Made by a program: the position numbers and the translations under genes. Positions 42,976 through 54,435 of a DNA stretch of 64,000 nucleotides are shown here, piece by piece (position 1 is the stretch's first letter; each line of letters opens with the position of its first letter). The stretch covers positions 9,386,163 through 9,450,162 of the forward strand of contig NC_054703.1 of assembly GCF_016097555.1 (NCBI RefSeq), given 5' to 3'. Under the pieces are notes generated by a model. It was not told the DNA's origin and searched no databases. It was given only the letters and a program-made list of their open reading frames with translations. This DNA is from Gigantopelta aegis. Lineage: Eukaryota > Mollusca > Gastropoda > Neomphalida > Peltospiridae.

Positions 42976-43603
42976 TCTGGAAATGGTCAAAATCGAGAAT
43001 GACACCTCACGCACGTGTATGGGGCAACTCCGTGATGCACGTGCAATCTGTGGAATGTGTCTCGGTGTATCGATAAACAGACTTGAACGTTTTTTACTAG
43101 GGTGTTTGTGGTCAAGACGTATGCTCGGTCTGATAGTTGATATTAACATTAATATTTCAGGATCCCCTACTTTTTTGAAGAGTGTATTTAGTGGATAACT
43201 ATGTTGTATGTGTCCATTTGCGGACGATCATGCTGGCTATACAGTCGAAAATTGAGTTTTAACGACGAGGCGGAGCGGAGACGGTAATATGGATATTTTC
43301 TCCTTTATAACCAGCATGATCGTCCGAAAAAGTAAAATAGAACATACTTATCCTAATTATAATTCAATAAATGCACATTCTTGTTCGAGATGAACGCAGC
43401 ATTAAGAAAAACCTGGTAACTGCTATCGTGTTTGAAGTCTTCCGCCGTATACAATAATTATAGCGCAAGCAGATTAAAAACTTTTTCATTTTTTTTTACG
43501 TTTAAAGCAACTGTTGCTCCTATTATCGTTTGTGTATTTTATTGTTTTATTTACGACAATACCAGCCATTATAACCGATTTCACGTATTCCTAATACACA
43601 TAA
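42976..43603. repeat. Dispersed 0.62-kb repeat, copy 2 of 2
   Basis: Same orientation and order as 20502-21124, including the Tc1-like terminus ATCCCCTACTTTTTTGAAGA (43162), the GCGGACGATCATGCTGG/CCAGCATGATCGTCCG pair and CAATAATTATAGCGCAAGC. No transposase frame is present on its left side, unlike copy 1. Confidence 0.93.
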
Positions 43604-43678
43604 TAATTATGGGTGGATTTTTTTTTTAAAACAATATATATAGTGAAACCCATCAAGACGGACCCTCACTAAACCGGG

Positions 43679-44070
43679 ACCGGCCTCGGTGACGTCGTGG
43701 TTAGGATATCGGTCCACAGGCTGGTAGGTACTGGGTTCGGATCCCAATCGAGGCATGGAATTTTTAATCCAGATACCGACGCCAAATCCTGAATAACTGC
43801 TCCGCAAGGCTCAATGGGTAGGTGTAAACCACTTGCACCGACCAGTGATCCATAACTGGTTCAACAAAGGTCACGGTTTGTGCTATCCTGACTGTGGGAA
43901 GCACAAATAAAAGATCCCTTGCTGCTAATTGGAAAGAGTATCCCATGAAGTGGCGACAGCGGGTTTCCTCTCAAAATATGTGTGGTCCTGAACCATATGT
44001 CTGACGCCATATAACCGTAAATAAAATGTGTTGAGTGCCTCGTTAAATAAAATTTTTTTTTTTTCTCTAA
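43679..44070 (+). mobile_element. Full-length SINE with target-site duplication
   Basis: Head CCGGCCTCGGTGACGTCGTGG with B box GGTTCGGATCC, body GGCGACAGCGGGTTTCCTCT, tail AGTGCCTCGTTAAATAAAAT plus T run. CTAAACCGG occurs on both sides (about 43669 and 44072), so it landed inside the pogo/Tigger-like element. Confidence 0.93.
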
Positions 44071-45289
44071 ACCGGAATTCTCTCAAAACTGGACATTTCC
44101 ATGGTCCCGTGATTTACGCATCTTTTAAGTCTAAAGTTTACCTCTTTAAACCGGAAAATCTCTAAACTGAACACCGGACGAATAATTCAGTTCCAAACGC
44201 TTTGCATAGTGCAAATTGTACCTCTGAACACCGGACGATCAGACTGTTATCAATGTCACCTCGCAGACTTCGGTCGGATTACCTGACCGCGAACATAGCA
44301 TAGTAACGTTTGGTACAGATGGTACCCACTGGTTAAAAGTGGGGTCTCAGTTCATGGACTAATTATTTTATTTTGTATTATTTATTTTGTATTGTTATTT
44401 TATTATTATTATTAATACCCATAATGTAACCAGTCATATGAATTCGTAGTATTACTATTTGTACTGTGGAACAGTATCAGCTCGTCGTTACCTTTAGACT
44501 GCACGCACCGACAGACATGTAATGGGGCAATTAACTTGTGCCGGGAAGTAGATATTCGTAATTGGTAAATACCTAGTTGTCCCACTACGTAGAATTCATT
44601 TTAGGACCATGTATACAACTGTATCTACTTCCCGAGCCATAACCAGTGCAACATGCACCTGCTCAGGTTGGTCATTAGATGTGTAATCATCGTTATATAT
44701 GACTGGGCACAGATGACAAATAACATTAGAGATCAAATGGCTGCTTTGATTTTCTTCACAAACATCTTCGTAGTTTGCTTCGAGGATCAACAAAAGAACA
44801 GTGATTAGAATCCACCGTCTTCCTTTGATTTTGTTTTAAAAGGGTTTATTTCGTAACATTAACTGTAGGCAAAAGTAATGTTAGTTGTGCGGTGTCATTA
44901 CCATATTGATTTTCAACAGAAAAACGTGCAGCTAAATGTCACCGTGTGGAACTATCACTCGATGATAAGCTTACAATCGATAAAAATATATAAGCAAACG
45001 TTAGAAGATCTTAAGTCAAAGTTTCTTTATTGGAACGTTATCTGTTAAGTACATATTCAATACATATACTAACAGGCAAAAGTCATTGTGACACACACAA
45101 CACAAAAATAATTGATGATAAGTTTGTACTGCCGTGTATGAAATGTTATAGCATGGAAAGAGAAATGCCCGAATGTATGGAAACGAGCAATAGTACATGA
45201 TAAGGGCGCACCTGCGATATGCAAATGAGCCACATCCCTAGAGGGGCTCCAGAGCGAAGTTCACAATCAGTAGCAAGTGTGTCCACTTT
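44071..45289. other. Interior of pogo/Tigger-like element, no gene recognised
   Basis: AT-rich. The minus-strand ORF at 44596-44793 is acidic, with no domain that I know. Confidence 0.4.
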
Positions 45290-45293
45290 GAGC

Positions 45294-45612
45294 AGTGATG
45301 CAAGTCTGGCACCGTCGTCTCATTGATGCCACTAAACGCTGGAGAAAGGGATGGTACCGGCTGTGAGGGTTGCTGGCGGGAACCTGTTTCGTAGATGCGT
45401 GGTTCGGATCCATGTGTCTTGGCGAGGGGTTTTCACAGGTGGCCGGCCGCTAAGGGGGCGTTCCTGACCTGGTTGTTTTGTTGATATCGTTGCCATAAGT
45501 GCCATATGGTGGTTCGGTGGACGTTAAATTGACGTGTGACGTCACGCTGTGAGGTCCCATATTCAAGTATCCCTATGACTCGCCATCTGGCATTTTCACC
45601 GAGGCGTGGCAT
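45294..45612 (-). pseudogene. Tc1/mariner-type transposase, N-terminal part
   Basis: Minus-strand start MPRLGENARWRVIGILEYG at 45612, then SQRDVTRQFNVHRTTI (helix-turn-helix), QQNNQV, GRPPVKTPRQDTW and HLRNRFPPA. A frame change lies near 45490. Catalytic domain absent. Confidence 0.75.
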
Positions 45613-46131
45613 GACGAAATTGCATCAAACAGTTCACTAATGATGTTTTTCTGACTTCTGGACTTCTGAAGGCTGCACAGAGTGCCAATGATTTGCGACT
45701 GAATGTCTGGCCTTTTATGGTGAACACTGGACAGCATTTCTCCCGAATATTCCATGTTTCTTGCACAAAGCATGCACTCGCTGCAACAACTGCTTGGCTG
45801 CATTTTTTTTAGCAGTTCCATGCACATTTTCTCTACTTTACATCCATAAATCCATTCATAAATTCATTACTCCAACAATCCATGTCTAAATATGAATAGA
45901 ACACCAGTGGAAACAAACGACAGGGTACAACAAACGTTTTTTTCTATGAATACCATCCCTTGAAAAACGGACAGCTCTAAATACCGGACACAACTCTTGG
46001 TCCGTGGAGTACCGGTTTAGAAAGGTTTCACTGTGTATATGTTTATTTTTACTATTATTATATTTTTTGATTATTTGTTTGTATTATTATTATTATTTTT
46101 TTTATTATTATTTTTTTTAATATATATCTTG
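45613..46131. other. Sequence unique to copy B
   Basis: Includes an 84-codon minus-strand ORF (45573-45827) with several cysteines (SSCCSECMLCARNM) that I do not recognise, and the right terminus of the pogo/Tigger-like element. Confidence 0.4.
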
Positions 46132-46317
46132 CATCCAATCCAACTCACTCTCGGCGTCTGGTCATGTCGCCTCTTTCGTCCAAAAGTACCAGAAATAGTA
46201 ACTTGCCCTACTGACTTAGCCCGGTGGTATGTAATGGCGAATCCAGACAGGGGACACTACTAGAGGTTCCTTGGCGGTACGTACTGCCCTCTTCAAGGTG
46301 CCTTATTTAATGACTCC

Positions 46318-46530
46318 TAAGTCTGTTGGTATAAAAAAAGGTCGTGGTATGTGTTATCCTGTCTGTGGGATGGTGTGTATAAAAGAATCCGTGCTGTTAA
46401 TAAAAAAGAGTAGCCCATGAACTGACGACAGCGGGTTTCTTCTTTCAATATCTGTGTGGTCCATAACCATGTATGTCCGACGCCATATAATCATAAATAA
46501 AATTTGTTGAGTGCGTCGTTAAATAAAACA
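46318..46530 (+). mobile_element. SINE body and tail, copy B
   Basis: AAGGTCGTGGTATGTGTTAT through GTGCGTCGTTAAATAAAACA; paralog of 38524-38735. Confidence 0.83.
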
Positions 46531-46894
46531 TTTCCTTCCGTCCTTAGGTTTTTGGGGTTTTTTAATTGCCCGGAAACCGCATCTTCAAGCCGACAACCCC
46601 CCCCCCCCCCCCCCCCCCCCCCCCGCCCCTGACCTCGATCCCTTTGGAAGCTTGGCTCATTTGTTTGCCGTCGACAAACTCAAATTGCCATTTTTAGAAT
46701 TTTGTAACCTCCATTTACAAAATCTTGTATATACCCATTGTGGTATCCCCCCCCCACACACACACACCGCTAATCACACCTCTGCCCCCCCCCCCCGCTC
46801 CCCATCACCTTTTATGTTTGCCGCTGTCGCCATAAAAATGACCTCTAGACAGTGACCACCAACATAGAGTCAGATTACGCCAATGCCACTTTGG

Positions 46895-47058
46895 CATTAG
46901 TAGTGCTCCATCCCACAGAGTGTATAGCCTTTGATATACAAGTTGTGGTGCACTGGCTGGAACGAGAAATAGCCCAATGAGACCACCGATGACAATCGTT
47001 CCTATATCTAAACCGACCGTGTATCGAGCGCTTTGTCACTGGACTACGTCCCGCCCAA
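46895..47058 (-). mobile_element. SINE fragment, copy B
   Basis: GCACTGGCTGGAACGAGAAA, GCCCAATGAGACCACC and GACTACGTCCCGCCC; paralog of 39193-39412, with its tail side deleted. Confidence 0.8.
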
Positions 47059-48318
47059 AGATACACACACTGTTCAATGCGTCCGGCTATAACTACGTGA
47101 CACTTTAGAGTTTCTTCTGCAATTAAATAGCACGGCTGAAGTAACTACGAATGTTTTATTTCATACAGAAACGTTCCCCATAGCGTAGGTGTAGAACCTG
47201 TAGAACAACCGCTAGGTACAAACTGATATAACTTAAATATAGCTCTCAAAACGATTACTAAATAGTTGCAACACTATTTGAATCTAACAATTTTCAACGT
47301 CCCGCAACCTGTAAAATATTTATATGTTAATGGCATTAAAAGTCAAAAAATGGCGACGAATTTTTGGTATCAGAATAAAGTTAGCTCTAATGTCGAGAAT
47401 AGAGTTTGCAACACCTTTGCATAGACTAAAAATACAAAAATAAGAAGAAAAAGAAGATTACAAAAAACACACAAAAAACACACAAAACTAACCCAACCCC
47501 CCCCCCCCCACACACACCACAAAAAAAAAAAAAAAAAAAAAAAATAATAATAAATAAAATGAAAATAAAAATAAAAATAAAAATAAATTAATAAAATTAA
47601 AAATTACATAAATCCCCCACCCACTAAAACCGAAAAACCCCAACGAAAACAAACTAAAACCTAAAAAAATGAGTACGTGTGTTGTACATAATATGCCTGT
47701 CAAAAATAGGTCGCAACGACCTACATGTAGTTATGGCACCTGATACACCGCCATCCCAAGTTAGACTTGTATGCAAGGCGTGTCGATCCCATATGCATAC
47801 GATTTGATAAGGAAGATAAGACTCAGAGAAGGATTTTCTTTCACGTGCAGAAAAACGTGAAACGTAGGTCGCGGTGGCTAAGTTATGATACGTGACACTC
47901 CGCCATCCCAAGTTGTACTTGCATGCAAGATTTTATGATCCCATATGAATGGATAAGGAAGATGCGAACGTACGAAGCCACACCATAGTACGTTCGGTAT
48001 AAAAAAACTCCTGTAATAGTAATAATTACATAAATCCCTAAGCAATCAGCGACCGTTTATTAAATATTAATTGCATATAAATTAGACTGTTTATTTGCGC
48101 TTAAGTTATACACGTTGTATTGCATAATAAATTACACTGTACTTATTAATGTGTATTTGAGCTGATCTTTACTAAAAACTAATGGAAAATCAGTTTGTCG
48201 AATAGTTTGTATTGCATTCACCCGAAAGATAATGGGATTTGCTATGTTTGAGAGAGCGAGAAACCCGATCCTGATTACCCAAGTGAATTGGAACAGAGCT
48301 ACACATATTCCAACGCAT

Positions 48319-48707
48319 TTAAGGGACATTCCTGAGTTTGCTGCATTGTAAGATGTTTCCGACTAATAAAATAGTTCTACGATTAAACTTACATGTTAAA
48401 TATATTTTCTTGTTTAGAATATTAGTGTCTGTATATTCAGTGTGTTTCTGATCGTCTTAATATTTGTAAGTAGCCCAAACTGGATTTATCTTCAAATAAT
48501 TTCGTACGTACGAAAAAACAATATTTTAGGAAATAAGATGAAATTTAACCTAGTACAAATATTAGAACGACCAGAAACACGTTTAATATACAACCGCTAA
48601 TATTTTACGCAGAAAAACGTATTTGATATGTAATTACAATCGCTAAAAAGTCTCTGTTAGTCGATAAAATCTTTAAAAATGCAGCAAACTCAGGAATGTC
48701 CCTTTAA
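48319..48707. mobile_element. TTAA-flanked MITE (381 bp)
   Basis: Perfect 23-bp terminal inverted repeats (GGGACATTCCTGAGTTTGCT plus GCA; positions 48323-48345 and 48681-48703) flanked by TTAA on both sides. The empty site, a single TTAA, is preserved in copy A at 40720-40723. TTAA duplication is characteristic of piggyBac (and Kolobok) elements. No ORF, so mobilised in trans if at all. Confidence 0.93.
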
Positions 48708-48847
48708 CGTAGTTTCATATAACTAATAACAACTATTTTGATGCTCTTAAATATTGCAGTATTTGTCGATATGTCCCCTTCAAACTACTATTATATATAG
48801 AGGCTATTTCATGGGTTTTCTCGAATACGATATTTATGTCAACGAGT

Positions 48848-48912
48848 GATGTGTGAAAACCATATTTTCACGAATTGCGAAGCAATGAGTGAAAATATGG
48901 TTTTCACACATC
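48848..48912. repeat. Perfect 24-bp hairpin with nested loop palindrome
   Basis: GATGTGTGAAAACCATATTT TCAC pairs without mismatch with GTGAAAATATGGTTTTCACA CATC. The 17-base loop itself contains ATTGC-GAA-GCAAT. It could extrude as a cruciform. Confidence 0.95.
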
Positions 48913-49416
48913 CTAATTTTTGACAATATCTTTCGCTTTTTGGTAATATCTTTCGCTTATCCTATCGAAAGCACGTAACGTCATGATATATTTCTTCCTA
49001 TGGAACTTTGCCAGAATATTTACTTGACCATAGATTTTTAAAAAGAAATTTGAATAAAAATTATCTTTATTAACATTTATTTAACAATACTGCGGTGCAA
49101 ACATACCTGACAACGCGATCCTCTACAAACTCCCACAAAAACAAAACGAATCGAACGCCGTTTAATTCTTACACTTACACTCGATTACACTACATTGTGT
49201 CATCATTATGCAGCTTCGTATTCAATTCGTTTCATATATTTTGTCGTAATTGCACTTCGAATCCCTTTTTTTATAGGTACGGTTGTTTAAATTATATTTT
49301 TTTTTTTTTTACGTTCGGTCAGATGCATTGGCAATCATCAAATTTAAATACGAAGAAACGAGACAAAGGGAGATAATTTAATCATGCACTTTTACAAAAA
49401 AGTAAATACGATTTCT

Positions 49417-49451
49417 ATATTTTCACTGTAGCTAAAATACAGTGAAAATAT
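49417..49451. repeat. 14-bp hairpin
   Basis: ATATTTTCACTGTA and TACAGTGAAAATAT with a seven-base loop. The ATATTTTCAC word is shared with the hairpin at 48.85 kb, which suggests one fold-back family. Confidence 0.9.
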
Positions 49452-49479
49452 GACTTTTCACCAGATATGACTTTTATGG

Positions 49480-50451
49480 TTTCCGTAGATCTATATATTT
49501 CATTGCTATGTATATAATAAAATATAATATTTGATTATAGTATCTAATATTTGATTGCGGTATACAATATTTAATTATAGTATCTAAAATGTTATTATAT
49601 TATCTAAAATTTTATTATTATAATTATTATTATCTAGTATTTTCTTTTAATAATATTTAAGATTGTATTATAGTGTCTAAGGTGTGTTACATTCATGTAC
49701 AAGGACAATGCTTTTGATTGCTTAAAATGAACCTGTATTGAATATTTTCACTTGTCCACAGGACAACAACCAAGATACATTTCGCTCCTCCGAATAAATT
49801 TTCTCTTGAAGTCAGGAAAAACGGATAAGAACTTACTTCGAACGTTTATTTAGGTAGATGATAGTTAATTTTTTAAAGGTGTCATGTTAAAATTGCAATA
49901 AGTTTGATTCCCGCTAAAACATATTTATTAATGTTTGCTTTGAAATATAAATGTTATACCTGCAGCTATATGCCTATAAAACATATTACAACCAAATAAT
50001 TCCATTAACTAGTAGCAAAAAAGAGGTATTTTAGGGAAGTATCTTGGATGTGTCTGCATTAACTAGTGACGTCACTGGTTTAACACACTAAGTTTTTTCC
50101 ATAATTCTTTACAGACAACAGACAAAGAACCAAAGATGGTGGCTAGATGCTATATTTATACGCAGATTATTCGGGAAAACACCTCTTGTAATCTAGTAGA
50201 GCACTTTTAAAAATTATTATTCATGTATTAATTATATAAAGAATATGCGTGGAATTGATTAATTCGTAGTTCTGTATTACCAATAAATGTGAAAACAACA
50301 AAATATTCTCGTTTCAACTTTAACATAGGACCTCTAAAGGGCACGAAATGCAAAACATTTCTATCCCAAAATCACCTACATACATGTATATATTTAAATT
50401 GTGGCACTTACATATTAAATTAATAGCCTCTAATAAAAAAGAAAGTAAAAA
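49480..50451. other. AT-rich intergenic DNA
   Basis: Short repeats of TATCTAATATTTGATTATAG type at 49525-49640; no gene. Confidence 0.35.
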
Positions 50452-50832
50452 AAAAGTTTTATTTAACGACGCACTCAACACATTTTATTTACGGTTATAT
50501 GGCGTCAGACATATGGTTAAGGACCACACAGATTTTGAGAGGAAACCCGCTGTCGCCACTATATGGGCTACTCTTTCCGATTAGCAGCAACGGATCTTTT
50601 ATTTGCGTTTCCCACAGGCAGGATAGCACAAACCATGGCCTTTGTTGAACCAGTTATGGATCACTGGTCCTGTGCAAGTGGTTTACACCTACCCATTGAG
50701 CCTTGCGGAGCACTCACTCAGAGTTTGGAGTAGGTATCTGGATTAAAAATCCCATGCCTCGACTGGGATCCGAACCCAGTACCTACCAGCCTGTAGACCG
50801 ATGACCTAACCACGACGCCACCGAGGCAGGTA
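50452..50832 (-). mobile_element. Full-length SINE with target-site duplication
   Basis: Tail TTTTATTTAACGACGCACTC at left, head with B box (GGATCCGAACC) at right. AGCCTCTAATAA flanks both sides (50425 and about 50834). Confidence 0.93.
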
Positions 50833-50968
50833 GAGCCTCTAATAATTGTTTGTGTGACAGAAAGCCGGAAAATATTTTATAATTTCAGTGCATGGGTCGA
50901 ATGTTAACTTGTTGTCTTCAATTTAATAATATAAATAAGGGCACCACTTGAGCAAAGAAGGAAGGAAA

Positions 50969-51282
50969 TATTATATTTAACGACGCACTCAACATATTTT
51001 ATTTACGGTTATATGGCGTCTAACATATGGTTAAGGACCACACACATATTGAGGGAGGAAACCCGCTGTCGCCACTTCACGGTCTACTCTTTTCGATTAA
51101 CAACATGGGATATTTTATATGCACCATCCCGCAGACAGAATAGTACATACCACGACCTTTGATATACCAGTCGTGGTGCACTGGCTGGAACGAGAAATAA
51201 CCCAATGGGCCCACCGACGGTGATCGATCCCAGACCGACTGCGCATTGAGCGGGCGCTTTACCACTGCGCTACGTCCCGCCC
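50969..51282 (-). mobile_element. SINE, second subfamily, with target-site duplication
   Basis: The tail TATTTAACGACGCACTCAAC is shared with the other subfamily, but the head ends GCTACGTCCCGCC and carries GATCGATCCCAGACCGACTG. Flanks CACTTGAGCAA and CATTTGAGCAA. Confidence 0.93.
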
Positions 51283-51322
51283 TCCATTTGAGCAAGTTGG
51301 AAGAGAACTGTTACGCTGTTAC

Positions 51323-51515
51323 GAGGAGCTCAATGCGTCGTTAAAGAATCGCACAGAGTTCCTGTCCCATAGAACTTCCGAGGAGCTCCATGCGTCGTTA
51401 AAGAATCGCACAGAGTTCCTGTCACATAGAACTTCTGAGGAGCTCCATGCGTCGTTAAAGAATCGCATAGAGTTCCTGTCACATAGAACTTCTGAGGAGC
51501 TCCATGCGTCAATAT
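51323..51515. repeat. 57-bp tandem array, ~3.4 copies
   Basis: GAGGAGCTC starts at 51323, 51380, 51437 and 51494, constant period 57 bp, containing ATGCGTCGTTAAAGAATCGC and CAGAGTTCCTGTC. Open as a 19-residue repeat on the minus strand. The ATGCGTCGTTAAA word resembles the SINE tail. Confidence 0.95.
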
Positions 51516-51654
51516 GCCCGATCGTCCTGTATTCAGCTCTCCTGTTATCAAATGTCAGCTACTACAAGATAAACTACTGACTAGTTGTTTTACTATAAGT
51601 TCTGCTCATTTATTCCTCAATCAACATCATCAAAAACAACAAATCACCATCGTT

Positions 51655-51790
51655 GTGAATGTCACAATCATCATCATCATAATCAATTATCATCATCATA
51701 ATCAATATCTACATCCGAATTTCACTATCATGATGATGATAAAAATAATATTGATCATCATCATCATCAACAACATAACTGTGATCACCA
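51655..51790. repeat. (CAT/ATC)n-rich tract
   Basis: Interrupted ATC trinucleotide runs in both orientations. Confidence 0.85.
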
Positions 51791-52289
51791 TAACTGTCAA
51801 ATGTTATTGATTTGTATATAAAATGTATGGCTATGAGTCGGAAGGCTTAAAGCTAATAAACTATACTATGCTATAACACTTAAACAAGTCGGTGTCTTTC
51901 ACGTCTGTTCTGTGATTTTTGTTTTAAAATCGGATTAGGTTCTCACTACTGCTAACAACTTGGCGACTTGAACTGGGGGGAAAAACGATAATTTTGCCGG
52001 CAAGATTAGGCCCTACCCATACAGGGATGGATACCCGCTTAAAAATAAAATCTGAAATGAAGAAATCTGACAGCACCCTTTTTCAACAATGTTTCAGGGT
52101 GCTGTCGGGTTTCTTCCTGTAACGTGTATTAGTGGTTAATGTGTGAAATATTTGTTTTCAACAAACGCAATAATGATTGGTAGATAGATCTAAGTATTTA
52201 TCATCAAATACAGAATTGTTATTTCATTTGAGTTGGAATGTTTGCCTACCCCCCCCCCCCCTCCCTTCCCCCCCCCCCCCCTTTTCCCT
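51791..52289. other. Unassigned sequence and C-rich tract
   Basis: A hairpin-like pair GACAGCACCC / GGGTGCTGTC at 52069-52107 with TTTCTTC extensions, then a C-rich run at 52247-52281 interrupted by CTCCCTT. Confidence 0.5.
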
Positions 52290-52570
52290 GCTACCGACCA
52301 CGGTCTCCCCCCAACCTTTTCGGGCTGGTTCTCCCTTGCACCTGTCAGCGCAGAAGGTCCCTCCTCCACCCTCCCCCAACCTTTTCTGTCCTGGACAGAG
52401 AAAACGGCCGAGGTCGATGCCTGTGCCCAGGATAGGCGTGCGCTACAACAGCTAGCTCTGAATGTGCACGTTAATCACCAGTTCCAGTTCCAGTTTTCCT
52501 ACTCAGTGGTTGGCAGAATGTCTCATTTTAATTACAGAGTTGTATCTGATGGTACAGAGCGATTATAACT
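52290..52570. repeat. Probable dispersed repeat, GC-richer
   Basis: CCCAACCTTTTC occurs twice (52312, 52374), followed by CCAGGATAGGCGTGCGCTAC and AATGTGCACGTTAA. The GC-rich island-like composition stands out from its surroundings, and the words look like a molluscan interspersed repeat. Low certainty; the ORFs here are proline-rich artefacts of the C tract. Confidence 0.4.
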
Positions 52571-53510
52571 GTTCAATATCCATCTGTATCCAGCTCTGAG
52601 TCTCTTAGAGCAGAGTATGGAAATATTGCCGCCTATTATCCCCCACCCCCACCCACCCCCATTATGCTGATACACGTAATATAGAGCCACACGCAAAAAC
52701 TAACCCTAACCCTGAGGCTATCCTAGACTAGCTTGAGGCTTGATCAATCATTCAACATTGACACAAGTGACATAACTGAAACAAATAACTAGTATTATAG
52801 TATACAGGAAATTGTCTCAAAGAGCATATTCATGGTAAGAAATGATTCAGTTTATCCCTATCAATTAAAGCAGAACGTTTGCAAAGTAAACACTAAAAAT
52901 AATAAGTAATAACAATAGTAAAACCAAAAACCAGTGGGAGCTAACTCCCATAACATGATGTCAGTCAACAGTGACAGCCATCGCAAATTCGAAGAGATTT
53001 TCTCCATTTTATATCAAACATAATTATGGCTCAGTGATGCACAATAAAATTGGCTTTGCAATCTTACCTAAAATAAAAGTATAGCGTGGTGATAAATCAA
53101 TTACTAACATGTGCAAAATACAGCAATCATGGCGGGACTTAAATAAAAACAAATAAATGCGCAAACGCACATTATCAATTTACGCTCGATTAGAATTATC
53201 TGTCCTTGAATACTATATTCATACGAACTATATGCCCCATCTTCATACAAACATGTTTAGGGCATTTTTTATTTTTTTATTTATTTATTTTATTTTATTT
53301 TACTTTATTATTATTTTTTTGTTTTTTTGTTGTAAATGATTTCAGTTGTGTTTGAGGTAAGAAGAAAAGTAAAAGTATTTTTGAAATAATATATATTTTT
53401 TTTTTTGTAACCAAATTAGAAAATAATCGGATGAGAAATAAATAACAGATAGTTAAAATATATATATATTTTTTTTAAATGTCCATCCACAATTATTATC
53501 ATCTGTCTAT
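52571..53510. other. AT-rich intergenic DNA
   Basis: T-rich runs at 53255-53330 and 53390-53475. No gene recognised. Confidence 0.35.
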
Positions 53511-53533
53511 TATTATTATTATTATTATTGTTA

Positions 53534-53578
<45 letters not shown>
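53511..53578. repeat. (TTA)n microsatellite
   Basis: About 22 TTA/ATT trinucleotides with two TTG variants. The polyasparagine minus-strand ORF is a translation of this run. Confidence 0.95.
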
Positions 53579-53579
<1 letters not shown>

Positions 53580-53722
53580 TGTGTGTGTGCATATACATGT
53601 ATATGTGTGAGCGTGTGTGCGTACGCAAAGACGCATTCACAAACCCAGATGCACACATATAACACGCATACACACATACACATACTAGCTGTTTCATTTC
53701 AAATGTATATATTCAACATATT

Positions 53723-53760
53723 GTGACCTGTCTGACGCGTCTCGCTCTGTGACAGGTCAC
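53723..53760. repeat. 10-bp hairpin
   Basis: GTGACCTGTC and GACAGGTCAC perfectly inverted around an 18-base loop. Confidence 0.9.
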
Positions 53761-53889
53761 CTAAAGACGTTGATGAGATATACAACCCTTGAGCTGAAAC
53801 ATAGTAGCTTTGTCAATCACAATAAATGGAAAATCCGATTTGCAGTTTAAGAGAACACATGGTACCCATGCGCTAATGTTTAATATGGA

Positions 53890-53981
53890 ATCTGATTGGT
53901 TGTTTGGTTGCTATAAACCACACGGAAGATGACTGTAAATCAGATCTCTGCGATCGTTGTGAAGAATCGTCTACAGACAGT
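53890..53981 (+). promoter_or_regulatory. Candidate promoter and first exon
   Basis: In order: an inverted CCAAT box (CTGATTGGTT, 53892), an ETS-type CGGAAG (53923), a short open stretch reading EDDCKSDLCDRCEESSTDSE, and a strong donor-like ACA/GTGAGTA at 53979-53980. No downstream exon was recognised. Each motif can occur by chance, so this is tentative. Confidence 0.25.
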
Positions 53982-54166
53982 GAGTATAAAAACGGTTTAC
54001 AATTTATTATGATTGCTTAAGTATTTGTCTGCGCATTTCATTGCACATGCATGTTATAACATTTACTGTGACTACACTGCTAGAGATATGCACATGTCCA
54101 GCTACCTGGGCAATGTAGCAACGTTTGTCTTTTTAGAAAACTTAATTAAATAAAATCTAAGTGAAA

Positions 54167-54435
54167 GGGACATCCCTGAGTTTGCTACATGTGTTAAGAT
54201 GTTATCGACTAACAGAGACTTTTTAACGATTGTAATTGCATATCAAATATATTTTCTGCATACAATACCAGTGGCTATATATTAAACGTATTTATAATCC
54301 TTCTAATATTTTTACTAGGTTAAATTTCATTTTACTTCCTAATTGTTTTTGTTTTCGTACGTACGAACTTATTTCAAGACAAAATCCAATTTGGGATTCT
54401 TAGAAATATTAAGACGACCAGAAACACATTGAAAA
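54167..54435. mobile_element. Second, partial copy of the TTAA MITE
   Basis: GGGACATCCCTGAGTTTGCT at 54167 and inner blocks GATGTTATCGACTAACAGAG, TTTCGTACGTACGAA and CGACCAGAAACAC match 48323-48590. The right terminal repeat is missing. Confidence 0.85.

Larger units (their letters stand above)
43641..46033. mobile_element. Pogo/Tigger-like element, non-autonomous or decayed
   Basis: The left end reads AGTGAAACCCATCAAGACGG then CTAAACCGG. The right end on the reverse strand reads CAGTGAAACCTTTCTAAACC then GGTACTCC. TA-rich flanks lie at both sides. Subterminal AAACCGG and ACCGGACGA words repeat inside (44150-44230, 45985-46020). No DDE domain is readable. The interior holds a SINE (43679-44070) and, at 45294-45612, a fragment of an unrelated transposase. 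Confidence 0.65.
45290..46192. repeat. Segmental duplication copy B, left piece
   Basis: Counterpart of 26112-26348 but about 680 bp longer, because 45453-46131 has no match in copy A. It ends in the intact target site CAAAAGTACCAGAAATAG. Confidence 0.85.
46189..48805. repeat. Segmental duplication copy B, right piece
   Basis: Direct paralog of 38389-40805. Differences include shorter poly(C)/GA tracts, loss of parts of the reversed SINE, and the 381-bp MITE at 48323-48703. Confidence 0.92.
48806..49479. other. Hairpin-rich AT sequence
   Basis: Contains the two hairpins listed separately. TATCTTTCGCTTTTTGG and TATCTTTCGCTTATCC form a short direct repeat at 48929-48962. No coding sequence. 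Confidence 0.5.

Noticed and set aside
52177..52568. Proline-rich ORFs next to a C tract
   Set aside because: Composition artefact of C-rich sequence; overlapping frames are all open and show no domain.
53416..53697. Polyasparagine protein
   Set aside because: Translation of the TTA microsatellite.
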